From: JBHYDC01 sp051861205
GTDB lineage: Bacteria; Pseudomonadota; Alphaproteobacteria; Rhizobiales; Pleomorphomonadaceae
Direction: 5' to 3'
Length of the DNA: 64,000 nucleotides
Assembly (NCBI GenBank): GCA_051861205.1
Contig: JBHYDC010000003.1
Span: 124,001-188,000, forward strand
Translations under genes and position numbers: made by a program
Notes under the pieces: model-generated
What the model saw: the letters and a program-made list of their open reading frames with translations, nothing else
Databases searched by the model: none
What the model was told of the DNA's origin: nothing
Part shown: positions 1 through 8,777 of the stretch, in pieces
How positions within the stretch are numbered: position 1 is the first letter of the stretch
Layout of the letters: each line of letters opens with the position of its first letter

Positions 1-1
1 C

Positions 2-1060
2 GTTCCCTATGTCGCGAATTCGCCGATCGGCGGCGCATTGCCCTTCGCAGTGGACCGGGGCGTAGCGCATTACTATGGCGTTGGAGCCTATCGCAGGCCA
101 CTGGAGGATGCCCGGCGGGCAGAGGTGACATTCGCATCGGAATGTCTGGCGTTTGCCAATGTGCCGGCAGATGGAAATCTGGGCGGCGGGCCGCGCGATC
201 TGGGCGCCGACTGGGATTTCGCCGATGTGCGCGACCATTACGTCGGGCTCCTGTTCGGCGTCGATCCCGCGCGGCTGCGGGAGGAAGACACGACGCTCTA
301 TCTGGATCTCGCGCGCGTTGCACCCGGCGCGGCGATGGAGGCGGTGTTCGCGGAATGGCGGCGCGGCCGCTCGCCGACGCGGGGCGGGCTCGTCTGGACG
401 TTGATGGATGTAGCGCCCGGATCAGGATGGGGCGTTTTGGACCACTTGGGCCAGCCGAAAGCAGCGTGGTATGCCCTGAAACGGGCGTTCCGCCCCGTGC
501 AGGTGACGCTGACCGACGAGGGCGTCAACGGGCTGGCGATCCATCTGATCAACGATACGGCAGACACGGTGGAGGCCGTGCTGACGCTGACCTGTCTGCG
601 GGACGGGCGCACGCCTGTTCTGACGCGCTCCCGGCCGGTGACGCTTTCGCCTCGCAGCGCCGAGGAGATGGCGGCCTTCGACGTGATCGGCGCGTTTTTC
701 GACCTGACCTATGCCTACCGCTTCGGGCCGCCCGGCCATGATGTGACGGCGGTGCGGCTGACGGGCAGCGACGGGCGGACGATCGCGGAGGCCTTTCACC
801 ATCCGCTGGGGCTGAAGCAGGGCTTTCCCGATCCGGCGATCAGCGCCGCCGTGGAAATCGGCCCGGAGGGCGCGGTGCTGGTGCTGCAAACAGACACCTA
901 TGCTCCCTTCGTGTTCGTGACCGGCGCGGGATTGACGCCTGCCGACGATGGCTTCGCGCTGATGCCGGGCGTGGAGAAGCGGGTGCCGCTTGGGGGGCAG
1001 AATGCTGTTTCCGGCGAGGTCCGGACGCCTGGCGCGCGGGTGCGCGTCTCGTTCGCGTGA
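2..1060 (+). CDS. Glycoside hydrolase family 2, beta-mannosidase-like (5' end outside window)
   Basis: C-terminal 352 residues of a GH2-type enzyme, probably hydrolysing terminal beta-mannosides or a related glycoside. The frame is open from base 2, so the true start lies to the left; an apparent TTG start at 38 is only an internal codon. Seen: a segment reading SPIGG..FAVDRGVAHYYGVG, then FASECLAF, where the Glu fits the position of the catalytic nucleophile of this family, and later GLVWTLMDVAPGSGWGVLD followed by the closing beta-sandwich domain. Beta-mannosidases are usually about 800 residues, so slightly less than half is present. No downstream partner is close; a small exported protein follows after 240 bp. 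Family assignment is by recalled motif similarity; the substrate is inference. Confidence 0.75.
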   Translation, partial: VPYVANSPIGGALPFAVDRGVAHYYGVGAYRRPLEDARRAEVTFASECLAFANVPADGNLGGGPRDLGADWDFADVRDHYVGLLFGVDPARLREEDTTLYLDLARVAPGAAMEAVFAEWRRGRSPTRGGLVWTLMDVAPGSGWGVLDHLGQPKAAWYALKRAFRPVQVTLTDEGVNGLAIHLINDTADTVEAVLTLTCLRDGRTPVLTRSRPVTLSPRSAEEMAAFDVIGAFFDLTYAYRFGPPGHDVTAVRLTGSDGRTIAEAFHHPLGLKQGFPDPAISAAVEIGPEGAVLVLQTDTYAPFVFVTGAGLTPADDGFALMPGVEKRVPLGGQNAVSGEVRTPGARVRVSFA

Positions 1061-1298
1061 TTTAAAGGACAGCTTGCAAGAGCCACAAAGCCTCTGATTC
1101 TTCCAGATTTGCGAATTTCAGCCCATGAATTCAAGGCACAACGGATCGCGCGCCTGTTTGGCCGCGAGCGCCCGAGTAGGCCCTTTGCGGCAAAGAGCTT
1201 AAGGCGCCTACTCCGGATTGGGGCCCCCCTCGTCCAGATCACACGACCTATCGTTCCGGTTGCAGCCAGCAATCAAGCGGCTGCGATAGGAGGCCACA

Positions 1299-1478
1299 AT
1301 GTCGGTGACCAAACATCTGCTCGCGGTGGCGGTCGTGACAGCACTGTCCTGCGCGCCCGCGTGGGCGGGCCACAAGCACAAGCCAGGACGCGGCGCACCG
1401 CTGCCGATCACAGTGCTTGCCCTTCCGGCCCTGATCGGTCTGGGTGCCTATGGTCTAGTGCGGGGCCGGCGGCCCTGA
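1299..1478 (+). CDS. Small exported protein with PEP/VPLPA-CTERM-like sorting signal
   Basis: A 59-aa reading frame starting at ATG with a strong ribosome site (ATAGGAGG) six bases upstream. Residues 1-23 form a signal peptide (charged start, hydrophobic core, A-W-A-G cleavage region). The mature part opens with GHKHKPGRG, then a Pro-Leu-Pro motif, a hydrophobic helix (about residues 37-53) and a basic RGRRP tail. This tripartite end (P-x-P, helix, Arg cluster) is the layout of PEP-CTERM and especially VPLPA-CTERM substrates. The next gene, 57 bp downstream, is an exosortase-like transpeptidase, so the pair is probably a dedicated enzyme and substrate. The mature protein after sorting would be only about 10-15 residues, rich in His, Lys and Gly. 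Its role is unknown. Confidence 0.7.
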   Translation: MSVTKHLLAVAVVTALSCAPAWAGHKHKPGRGAPLPITVLALPALIGLGAYGLVRGRRP

Positions 1479-1535
1479 ACGTCCCAGAAAGTGGCGGCCG
1501 GTCAAGCGGTTTGCCCATGGCGGCTGGAGAGTTTT

Positions 1536-2897
1536 ATGGCGACAGATCGCTCTCTTGTAGTCCTCTGGAATTCTCCAGCGCGCGCCTTCGTTTTTTCCGC
1601 CTTCTTCGTTGTCGCCTTCTCAAGCGCCATAACGCTGTCGGTCCACGGTGCGCTGTCGGGCAGCGAGCCGCTGCGGGCAGCGTTCAGGCTGTTCGACCTT
1701 CACCCCGTCATCTGGCTTGCAGCCGCGGCAGGGCTCGTTTTGCTGACCGAAATACCCGGCGAGGGGAGACGTTCAGATGCCGCGCTGCTCGGTATCGTCG
1801 CACTTTTGGTTCTCGCGCCGGTGGGCTGGGCGAGTTGGCTCGCTGTAACTTTGATCGGCGCGGCGCTTGTGGTGACGTCAAGACCAGGCAGCGTGGGTGC
1901 GCGCGCCGGGTGGATCATCGCGGCGCTGAGCGTGCCGAAGTTCTGGGCAGCAGCGGTGGTGATGCTCATCGGTCCAACGCTGCTCGCCCTTGATGCGGCG
2001 ATGGTGTCGGCGCTGACCGGAGCGGCGCGCGACGGCAATACGTTGCTTCTTGCCGAAGGCGAGACGCCCGTGGTGGTGTTCTGGGCGTGCTCGTCGTTCC
2101 ACGACGTCTCGCTGATGGCGCTCGCCTTCATCACCTATACACGCTATTTCGCCATTCCTAGCCGGATGACGGATATCGCCTGGGTGCTTGCCGGGTGCGT
2201 CGGCGTGGCCGCGATCAATATCCTGAGGCTGGCCGCAATGGTGAGCTGGCCGGATTGGTTTGACGTGATCCACACGGGGTTTGGTGCAGAGATCGCCTCG
2301 ATCGCCTCGCTAACGTGGATGTTTGCGATTTGCAGGATCGGAGCCGGCCCACCCCGCCCTGAGCAGCGGCCAAAGCGGAGCACAAACGAAGATCGTCGCC
2401 GGAAAGGCGCGGCGAGCGTGATCGTGGGCGTGCTCGCGTTTGCCCTTTCCGGTGCGGCGGTGGCCAGCAAGACGACCTCGGCGGCACTGCAGGATCGCGC
2501 GGCAGTGGAGCCATTGATCGTGGCGCCAAAACTCGGGCCGTTCCTGGCGGATGAGGGCTTCATTCTGGACAGTGCCGACTTCGGCGACTTCGGACTGGCA
2601 ACCATGGCTCAGTCGGGCGCGTGCGTGCTCACGATCCTGACCAGCGATCCACGCGGCCAGACCGCTCACCGGCTGAAGGCGCTGGAGGGCGTGCATGAGA
2701 CGGTCATGTTCCTTTATGGCGGGCAGGTGATGACGGAGCAGCCGGTGCTGAGGACAACCGTGCGCAACCAGATCGAGGGCGTGCTCTATGCCTTTGGCCT
2801 CGGAGACGCACCCGCGCCGGTGCTGGCGCTGTTTCGCGCGCGGACCTGCACGCCCGATCAGGCACCGCCCCAAGCGCTCGCCGAGGCGGCGCGCTGA
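1536..2897 (+). CDS. Exosortase/archaeosortase-family transpeptidase
   Basis: 453-aa integral membrane protein that should recognise and process the C-terminal signal of exported proteins at the inner membrane. About eight hydrophobic segments fill residues 15-265. The three exosortase catalytic residues are present in order: Cys185 in FWACSSF, Arg231 in INILRL and His246 in VIHTGFG. After one more membrane helix (about 286-302) a soluble tail of roughly 150 residues follows, predicted outside the cytoplasm. I chose the ATG at 1536 because TGGAGA precedes it; a GTG at 1491 in the same frame lacks a site. It directly follows the small PEP/VPLPA-like gene. No polysaccharide biosynthesis genes, usual partners of multi-target exosortases, are adjacent. 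The C-terminal extension is unassigned. Confidence 0.85.
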   Translation: MATDRSLVVLWNSPARAFVFSAFFVVAFSSAITLSVHGALSGSEPLRAAFRLFDLHPVIWLAAAAGLVLLTEIPGEGRRSDAALLGIVALLVLAPVGWASWLAVTLIGAALVVTSRPGSVGARAGWIIAALSVPKFWAAAVVMLIGPTLLALDAAMVSALTGAARDGNTLLLAEGETPVVVFWACSSFHDVSLMALAFITYTRYFAIPSRMTDIAWVLAGCVGVAAINILRLAAMVSWPDWFDVIHTGFGAEIASIASLTWMFAICRIGAGPPRPEQRPKRSTNEDRRRKGAASVIVGVLAFALSGAAVASKTTSAALQDRAAVEPLIVAPKLGPFLADEGFILDSADFGDFGLATMAQSGACVLTILTSDPRGQTAHRLKALEGVHETVMFLYGGQVMTEQPVLRTTVRNQIEGVLYAFGLGDAPAPVLALFRARTCTPDQAPPQALAEAAR

Positions 2898-2920
2898 GAC
2901 GCACTTGGAGCATTTCCCGA

Positions 2921-5008
2921 TCAAGCGGCGGCGGGGCTCGCGTGCCGGCTCACGACCTCGTCAGCCAAACGGCCGGTCAGCTCCTGGAGATGGCTGAAGC
3001 GGCGGCGGAAATGGGCGACGCCTTGCGTGGCCGAGCGCAATTCCACGATGAGGTCGCCAATCTCGGATGCCGGGATCATAGCTTCCACCACATCCCACCC
3101 GCTCCAGCCCGGCCGACCGTCATAGCCCATCAACTGGCCGCGCCGTGACGAGACGATGGCGTTGATGCGGGCGGTTGCGTCGGAGGGGCAGTATACCTCG
3201 ACCTTTTCGATCGGTTCGAGCAGAACGGGCTGGCAGGCGGCAAGCCCTTCGCGCATGCCGAGCTTGGCGGCCATCTGGAACGCCTGATCGGAGGAATCCA
3301 CCGTATGGTAGGAACCGTCGACGAGAGCCACCGCAACATCGACCACAGGAAAGCCGAGCGGCCCGCGCTTCAGAGCGTCGCGCACGCCGGTTTCCACGCC
3401 GGGAATGTATTGCTTGGGCACCACGCCTCCGGTGATGCGGTCGAGAAAGGCGAAGCCCTCGCCTCGCGCCATCGGGCGGATTTCAAGAAGGACGTCGCCG
3501 AACTGGCCGTGGCCGCCGGACTGCTTCTTATGCCGGCCGCGCTGGGTGACCGCGCCGCGAATGGTCTCGCGGTAGCCCACGCTGGGGCGGCTCGTGGTGA
3601 CGGTGAGCCCGTGGCGGCTGGCAAGGCGCTCGGCGGCAACGCGCAGGTGCATCTCGCCGGCCCCTGCAATCAAGGTTTCGCCGGTTTCGGGCAGTTGGGT
3701 GACGTGTAGCGCCGGGTCTTCCTCGCAGGCACGGGCAAGGGCCGCGGAGAGCTTCACCTCGTCCTTGCGCTCGCCCGCGTGGATGGCGAGCGCCATCGCG
3801 GGCTCGGGCAAGGCGAGCGCGGCGAGATTGGCGCGGGGTGTGCGGCCGGCCGATAGCGTATCGCCGGTGCGGGCGTGATCGAGCTTGCCGAAGGCGACCG
3901 TATCGCCCGCCAAAGCCGTATCGCGCTTCACGGTGTCGCGGCCGATCAGCCGGTAGACGCCGGAGATGCGGTCCGCCGCGCCGCCGGAGCGGGTGAGCGT
4001 GGCGTTGTCGGCGATCTCGCCGGCAAGCACGCGGGCGACCGACAGCTTGCCGCCGTGGGCGGTGTGGACGGTCTTGATGACCTGAGCGACCGGGTCGGGG
4101 CCGGGGGTGAAGCCGAGGCGGCGGTGAAGGTGGGCGAGGTCCGGTGCTTCGTGGCGGATCGCCTTCAAGAGGCGCAAAATGCCGTGGCCGCGCTCGGCGG
4201 AGCCAAGAAAAACCGGGCAGATCTGGACGTTGCGGAACTCCTCGACGAGATCGGTGAAAACTTGGCGCTGCGGCGGTTCGATGTCGCCGATGAGTTCCTC
4301 CATCAGCTCGTCATCGTGATCGGCAAGGCGTTCGAGCATGGAAAACCGGGCTTGTGCCCCGCGCGAACGCTCTTTGGCGGACATGTCAGTCGCCTCGCTC
4401 GGCGCGTGGTCGCGGTAGGCAAAGGCCCGTTCGAGGGCAAGATCGATGAAGCCGGCCGCCACGCCGTCTTTCAGGACGGGAATCTGGCGGACCACGAGCG
4501 GCAGTGGCGAGGCAGGCGACAGGATGTCGAGCGCTTCGCGCAGACCCGTCGAGCCGCCATCCATCTTGCTCGCGAAGGTATCGATTTTGTTGAGGAACAT
4601 CAGATGCGGCACGCCGGCATCGACGAGGCGCTTCATGATGAGCTGGAGGGCCGGGACCTTGCGGGGGTCCGGCTCGGAAACGACGATCGCGCAGTCGATA
4701 GCAGGCAGAACGCCCTCGGCCTCGCCAAGGAACTCGGTGGAGCCGGGGCAGTCGATGAAGGTGTAGTCGTCCCCCATGAAATGAGTTTCGGCCACATTCA
4801 ACTCCACGCTCATACCGTGCGCGCGAGCCTCCGGCGAGGCATCGCCGACCGTGGTGCCGGCCGATACGGAACCCTGCCTTGGGATGGCGCCAGTGCGGGC
4901 GAGAATAGCTTCGAGCAAGGTTGTCTTGCCACTCGCGAAGGGCCCGACCAGCGCCACGCATCTGGCTCCGGCACGGTTCGGCCGTGATTGTCCGCTGTGA
5001 TCTGCCAT
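2921..5008 (-). CDS. Elongation factor G-like protein (translational GTPase)
   Basis: 695 aa, the length of EF-G and the EF-G-like (EF-G2/FusA2-type) proteins. G-domain motifs are visible: P-loop GPFASGKTT (residues 22-30), DCPG (86-89) and NKID (140-143), followed by domains II-V with the segment GGVVPKQYIPGVE typical of domain IV. The P-loop departs from canonical EF-G (AHIDAGKTT) and the effector region is divergent, which places it with the EF-G-like paralogues. Those are not the main elongation factor; the true fusA normally sits in the str operon. It starts at ATG preceded by GGAGGGAGAG. It is convergent with the exosortase gene (23 bp between stops) and divergent from prkA. Exact function of this paralogue group is not established. 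Confidence 0.85.
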   Translation of the reverse strand: MADHSGQSRPNRAGARCVALVGPFASGKTTLLEAILARTGAIPRQGSVSAGTTVGDASPEARAHGMSVELNVAETHFMGDDYTFIDCPGSTEFLGEAEGVLPAIDCAIVVSEPDPRKVPALQLIMKRLVDAGVPHLMFLNKIDTFASKMDGGSTGLREALDILSPASPLPLVVRQIPVLKDGVAAGFIDLALERAFAYRDHAPSEATDMSAKERSRGAQARFSMLERLADHDDELMEELIGDIEPPQRQVFTDLVEEFRNVQICPVFLGSAERGHGILRLLKAIRHEAPDLAHLHRRLGFTPGPDPVAQVIKTVHTAHGGKLSVARVLAGEIADNATLTRSGGAADRISGVYRLIGRDTVKRDTALAGDTVAFGKLDHARTGDTLSAGRTPRANLAALALPEPAMALAIHAGERKDEVKLSAALARACEEDPALHVTQLPETGETLIAGAGEMHLRVAAERLASRHGLTVTTSRPSVGYRETIRGAVTQRGRHKKQSGGHGQFGDVLLEIRPMARGEGFAFLDRITGGVVPKQYIPGVETGVRDALKRGPLGFPVVDVAVALVDGSYHTVDSSDQAFQMAAKLGMREGLAACQPVLLEPIEKVEVYCPSDATARINAIVSSRRGQLMGYDGRPGWSGWDVVEAMIPASEIGDLIVELRSATQGVAHFRRRFSHLQELTGRLADEVVSRHASPAAA

Positions 5009-5465
5009 GTGCTCTCTCCCTCCAAAACGTTAGGCGAGGAGCCGTCTTGCGATCGACACGAGCGGCAAGCCGGCTCGAAGTCTTTGCTGGACCATGCTGT
5101 TTTCAAACGGACGGCCAACGAGGCCGGATGCGGTGTTCAAATTATCGGAGCGTCACCTTTTCTGCCACAGTAAGCATACCATAATTGAATGTATCCTGCC
5201 TCGTAACCCGGCGCATTCGATTCGCAAAATGCCATGTATTTCGCCTTAGGGGTCGCAGGTGGGGGTGCCGAAGAAGGGCGAAGCCCTTATGTGCTGGGGG
5301 TGAACAGACGTCGGGAATTCAGGTCGCGCGGGCTGACGGAACCGCTGACTGGACCAAAGTAGGGACCGTACTTACGCCCGGGCAGCGATCGAAAAGGCGG
5401 TTCGGCGCGTTAGTGCTTAGAATGACGTGGGCTTTCCGCGAGAGCGGTGAACGGTAGGTATCACC

Positions 5466-7409
5466 ATGATCGAATCGGATGTGTTCTCGAACTTTTCTAG
5501 GATCTACAGAGACAAGCGAGCGAGCGAGATGTCGCTTGCCGACTATCTCGACCTGTGCAAGAGCGACCCCAAGGTTTACGCCACCGCGCCCGAACGCATC
5601 TTGGAAGCGATCGGCGAAGCTGAGATGGTGGATACGTCGCGCGATCAGCGCCTCGGCCGAATTTTCATGAACCGGACGATTCGGGTCTATCCCGCCTTCG
5701 CCGAATTCTTCGGGATGGAAGAGACGATCGAGCGCATCGTGAGCTTCTTCCGTCATGCCGCGCAAGGCTTGGAGGAGCGCAAGCAGATCCTCTACCTGCT
5801 CGGACCGGTGGGGGGCGGCAAGTCGTCGCTGGCAGAGCGGCTGAAAGCGCTGATGGAGGTGGTTCCCATCTACGTGCTGAAGGCGGGAGACGAGGTGAGC
5901 CCGGTGTTCGAAAGCCCGCTCGGGCTGTTCGACCCGCTGACGGCCGGTGACATGCTGGAGGAGACCTACGGCATTCCGCGCCGGCGCCTCACAGGCTTGA
6001 TGAGCCCGTGGTGCCTGAAGCGGCTGGACGAGTTCGACGGCGACATCACCCGCTTCAAGGTGGTGAAGATCACGCCCTCGCGCCTGCGCCAAGTGGCGAT
6101 TGCCAAAACCGAGCCGGGGGACGAGAACAACCAGGATATCTCCTCGTTGGTCGGCAAGGTGGATATCCGCAAGTTGGAACACCTCAGCCAAGCCGATCCG
6201 GACGCCTACAGCTATTCCGGCGGGCTGAACCGGGCGAACCAAGGGCTTCTTGAGTTCGTGGAGATGTTCAAGGCCCCGATTAAGATGCTGCATCCGCTGC
6301 TGACGGCGACGCAGGAAGGCAATTACATCGGCACCGAGAACATCGGCGCCATCCCCTTTTCCGGTATCGTGATGGCCCATTCCAACGAGGCGGAATGGCA
6401 GAGCTTCAAGGCCAACCGCAACAACGAGGCCTTCATCGACCGTATCTACGTGATCAAGGTGCCCTATTGCTTGCGCGTGACGGAAGAACAGAAGATCTAT
6501 GAAAAGCTGATCCGGGGATCCGAGCTATCGGATGCGCAGTGTGCGCCCTCGACGCTGGAGATGCTGGCGCGCTTTGCCGTGCTGTCCCGGCTGAAACCGC
6601 ATGAGAACTCCAACGTCTTTTCCAAAATGCGTGTCTATGACGGCGAAAGCATGCGGGAGGTGGATCCCCGCGCCCGCTCTATGATGGAATACAAGGAGGC
6701 GGCGGGCGTTGACGAGGGCATGGATGGCGTTTCCACCCGCTTCGCGTTCAAGGTGCTGGCGGCGACGTTCAACCATGACACGGTGGAGGTGGCCGCTGAC
6801 CCCGTGCACCTGATGTATGTCCTCGAACAGTCTTTAAAGCGCGAACAACTGCCGCCGGAGACGGAAAAGCGGTATCTGGAGTTCATCAAGGCCGATCTTG
6901 CGCCGCGTTACGCCGAATTCATCGGTAACGAAATCCAGAAGGCGTATCTGGAATCCTATCAGGACTACGGCCAGAACCTGTTCGACCGCTATATTGATTA
7001 TGCCGACGCCTGGATCGAAGATCAGGACTTCAAGGACCCCGATACCGGACAGATGCTCGACCGGGAACTCCTCAACCAGGAACTGACCAAGATCGAAAAG
7101 CCGGCCGGCATCGCGAACCCCAAGGACTTCCGCAACGAGGTCGTGAAGTTCGCGCTGCGCTGGCGCGCCGCCAACAAGGGGCGCAATCCGTCCTGGGCGA
7201 GCTATGAGAAGATCCGCGACGTGATCGAACGGCGCATGTTCAGTCAAGTTGAAGAACTGCTGCCGGTGATCTCGTTCGGATCGAAGAAGGACAGCGAAAG
7301 CGAGAAGAAGCACGGTGAATTCGTGGAGCGGATGATGGCCCGCGGCTACACCGAGCGCCAGGTTCGACGTTTGGTGGAGTGGTACATGCGGGTGAAGCAG
7401 GCCGGTTGA
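5466..7409 (+). CDS. prkA: PrkA family serine protein kinase
   Basis: 647 aa, the usual length for PrkA (YeaG in E. coli). An AAA-type PrkA domain occupies the N-terminal two thirds with Walker A GPVGGGKSS at residues 113-121; the C-terminal PrkA kinase-associated domain follows. PrkA is tied to nitrogen starvation and stationary-phase stress survival in enterobacteria and to sporulation in Bacillus. It is the first gene of the conserved prkA-yeaH-spoVR set, here with 66 bp to the next gene and then a 4-bp overlap. Roughly 450 bp upstream, shared with the divergent EF-G-like gene, must hold its promoter; no clear sigma site was found there. Codon use matches neighbours. Confidence 0.93.
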   Translation: MIESDVFSNFSRIYRDKRASEMSLADYLDLCKSDPKVYATAPERILEAIGEAEMVDTSRDQRLGRIFMNRTIRVYPAFAEFFGMEETIERIVSFFRHAAQGLEERKQILYLLGPVGGGKSSLAERLKALMEVVPIYVLKAGDEVSPVFESPLGLFDPLTAGDMLEETYGIPRRRLTGLMSPWCLKRLDEFDGDITRFKVVKITPSRLRQVAIAKTEPGDENNQDISSLVGKVDIRKLEHLSQADPDAYSYSGGLNRANQGLLEFVEMFKAPIKMLHPLLTATQEGNYIGTENIGAIPFSGIVMAHSNEAEWQSFKANRNNEAFIDRIYVIKVPYCLRVTEEQKIYEKLIRGSELSDAQCAPSTLEMLARFAVLSRLKPHENSNVFSKMRVYDGESMREVDPRARSMMEYKEAAGVDEGMDGVSTRFAFKVLAATFNHDTVEVAADPVHLMYVLEQSLKREQLPPETEKRYLEFIKADLAPRYAEFIGNEIQKAYLESYQDYGQNLFDRYIDYADAWIEDQDFKDPDTGQMLDRELLNQELTKIEKPAGIANPKDFRNEVVKFALRWRAANKGRNPSWASYEKIRDVIERRMFSQVEELLPVISFGSKKDSESEKKHGEFVERMMARGYTERQVRRLVEWYMRVKQAG

Positions 7410-7475
7410 TCGGGAGCGCGATCGCAAACGCTGGAAGCGGTTTTTGGGGTCGCGCCGAGCAAGAGTGGTGGAGCG

Positions 7476-8777
7476 ATGCACATCATCGATCGACGGCTGA
7501 ATCCAGGTGGCAGAAGCTTTGCCAACCGGCAGCGATTCCTGAGGCGTGCCAAGGAGATGGTGAAGCGGGCGGTGCATGAGGAAAGCGCCGACCGCGGCAT
7601 CGGCGATCTCGACGCCTCCGGCGAAGTGACCATCCCCGTCGACGGTATCCGGGAACCGACGTTCCGGCGTGGGCCCGGCACACGCCGGGACTTCGTGCTG
7701 CCCGGCAACCGCGACTATGTGGAGGGAGACCAAATCGACCGCCCACGCGGCGGCGGCGAGGGGCCGGGTGGCGCCGGCCGAGGCGAAGACGGCGAGGACA
7801 GCTTCAGCTTCGTCCTGACGCGCGAGGAGTTTCTGTCGATCTTCCTCGACGATTTGGAGTTGCCGGATCTGGCCAAGCACCGGGTCGCGGAGATAGAGAC
7901 CGAGGGACTGCGGCGCGCCGGCTACACCACTACGGGTTCCCCGGCGAACCTGTCGCTGGCGCGGACACTTCAAATGTCGCTGTCGCGCCGCATCGCGCTC
8001 GGGCGGCCGAAACTGACGGAAGCCGAGGCGCTGGAGGAGGCGCTGGCCGAAGCATTGAGCGTAGGGGATGCGACGGCGGCGGACCGGCTGGAGGCAGAGC
8101 TTCGCGAAATCGTGCGGCGGCGGGCGCGGATCCCGTTCCTCGACCCGATCGACCTGCGCTACCGTCGCTTCGAGCCCTTCCCCAAACCGATCACCCAGGC
8201 CGTGATGTTCTGCCTGATGGACGTGTCGGGATCCATGACGGAGCATATGAAGGACGTCGCCAAGCGCTTTTTCATGCTGCTGCACGTGTTCCTGACCCGC
8301 CGCTACAAGCATGTGGATGTAGTTTTCATCCGCCACACCGACAAAGCAAAAGAGGTGGACGAGGACACCTTCTTCCGTTCCGCCGAAACAGGCGGAACGA
8401 TGGTCTCATCGGCGCTGGCGGAAATGGCTGGCATCGTGCGGGAGCGATATGATCCTGCCAACTGGAACATCTATGCAGCGCAGGCCTCGGACGGCGATAA
8501 CCTGCCGGGCGATAATGAGCGAACGCGGGATTTGCTATCGAAGCAGCTGCTTCCGGCTTGCCAGTACTTTGCCTACATTGAGGTGAGCGAGCCGAGCCAC
8601 GGATCCTCGCTCTCGATAGCACATCCCGGTGCGACCACGTTGTGGCGGACCTATGCAGGGCTGAAAGACACCAGCGGCCGATTCCAGATGCGGCGGGTGT
8701 CGCGGCGTGAGGATATCTACCCCGTGTTTCGTCAACTGTTTCAAAAGCGCGAAAGCGCAGGGGAGACAGCGCCATGA
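7476..8777 (+). CDS. YeaH/YhbH family protein (DUF444), von Willebrand A-like
   Basis: 433 aa. Partner of PrkA and SpoVR in a conserved stress operon; biochemical activity unproven. An N-terminal basic region (RRLNPGGRSFANRQRFLRRAK) and a Gly-rich stretch (GGGEGPGGAGRGEDGED, near residue 95) are standard for the family. A vWA-like domain carries the metal-site motif DVSGSM (about residue 248). Start ATG at 7476 has GGTGGAG just upstream. Its stop overlaps the start of spoVR by four bases, which implies coupled translation. Confidence 0.92.
   Translation: MHIIDRRLNPGGRSFANRQRFLRRAKEMVKRAVHEESADRGIGDLDASGEVTIPVDGIREPTFRRGPGTRRDFVLPGNRDYVEGDQIDRPRGGGEGPGGAGRGEDGEDSFSFVLTREEFLSIFLDDLELPDLAKHRVAEIETEGLRRAGYTTTGSPANLSLARTLQMSLSRRIALGRPKLTEAEALEEALAEALSVGDATAADRLEAELREIVRRRARIPFLDPIDLRYRRFEPFPKPITQAVMFCLMDVSGSMTEHMKDVAKRFFMLLHVFLTRRYKHVDVVFIRHTDKAKEVDEDTFFRSAETGGTMVSSALAEMAGIVRERYDPANWNIYAAQASDGDNLPGDNERTRDLLSKQLLPACQYFAYIEVSEPSHGSSLSIAHPGATTLWRTYAGLKDTSGRFQMRRVSRREDIYPVFRQLFQKRESAGETAP

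Noticed and set aside
3875..4987. 370-codon plus-strand frame inside the EF-G-like gene
   Set aside because: Lies fully opposite a clear GTPase gene; its composition is typical of a high-GC antisense shadow.
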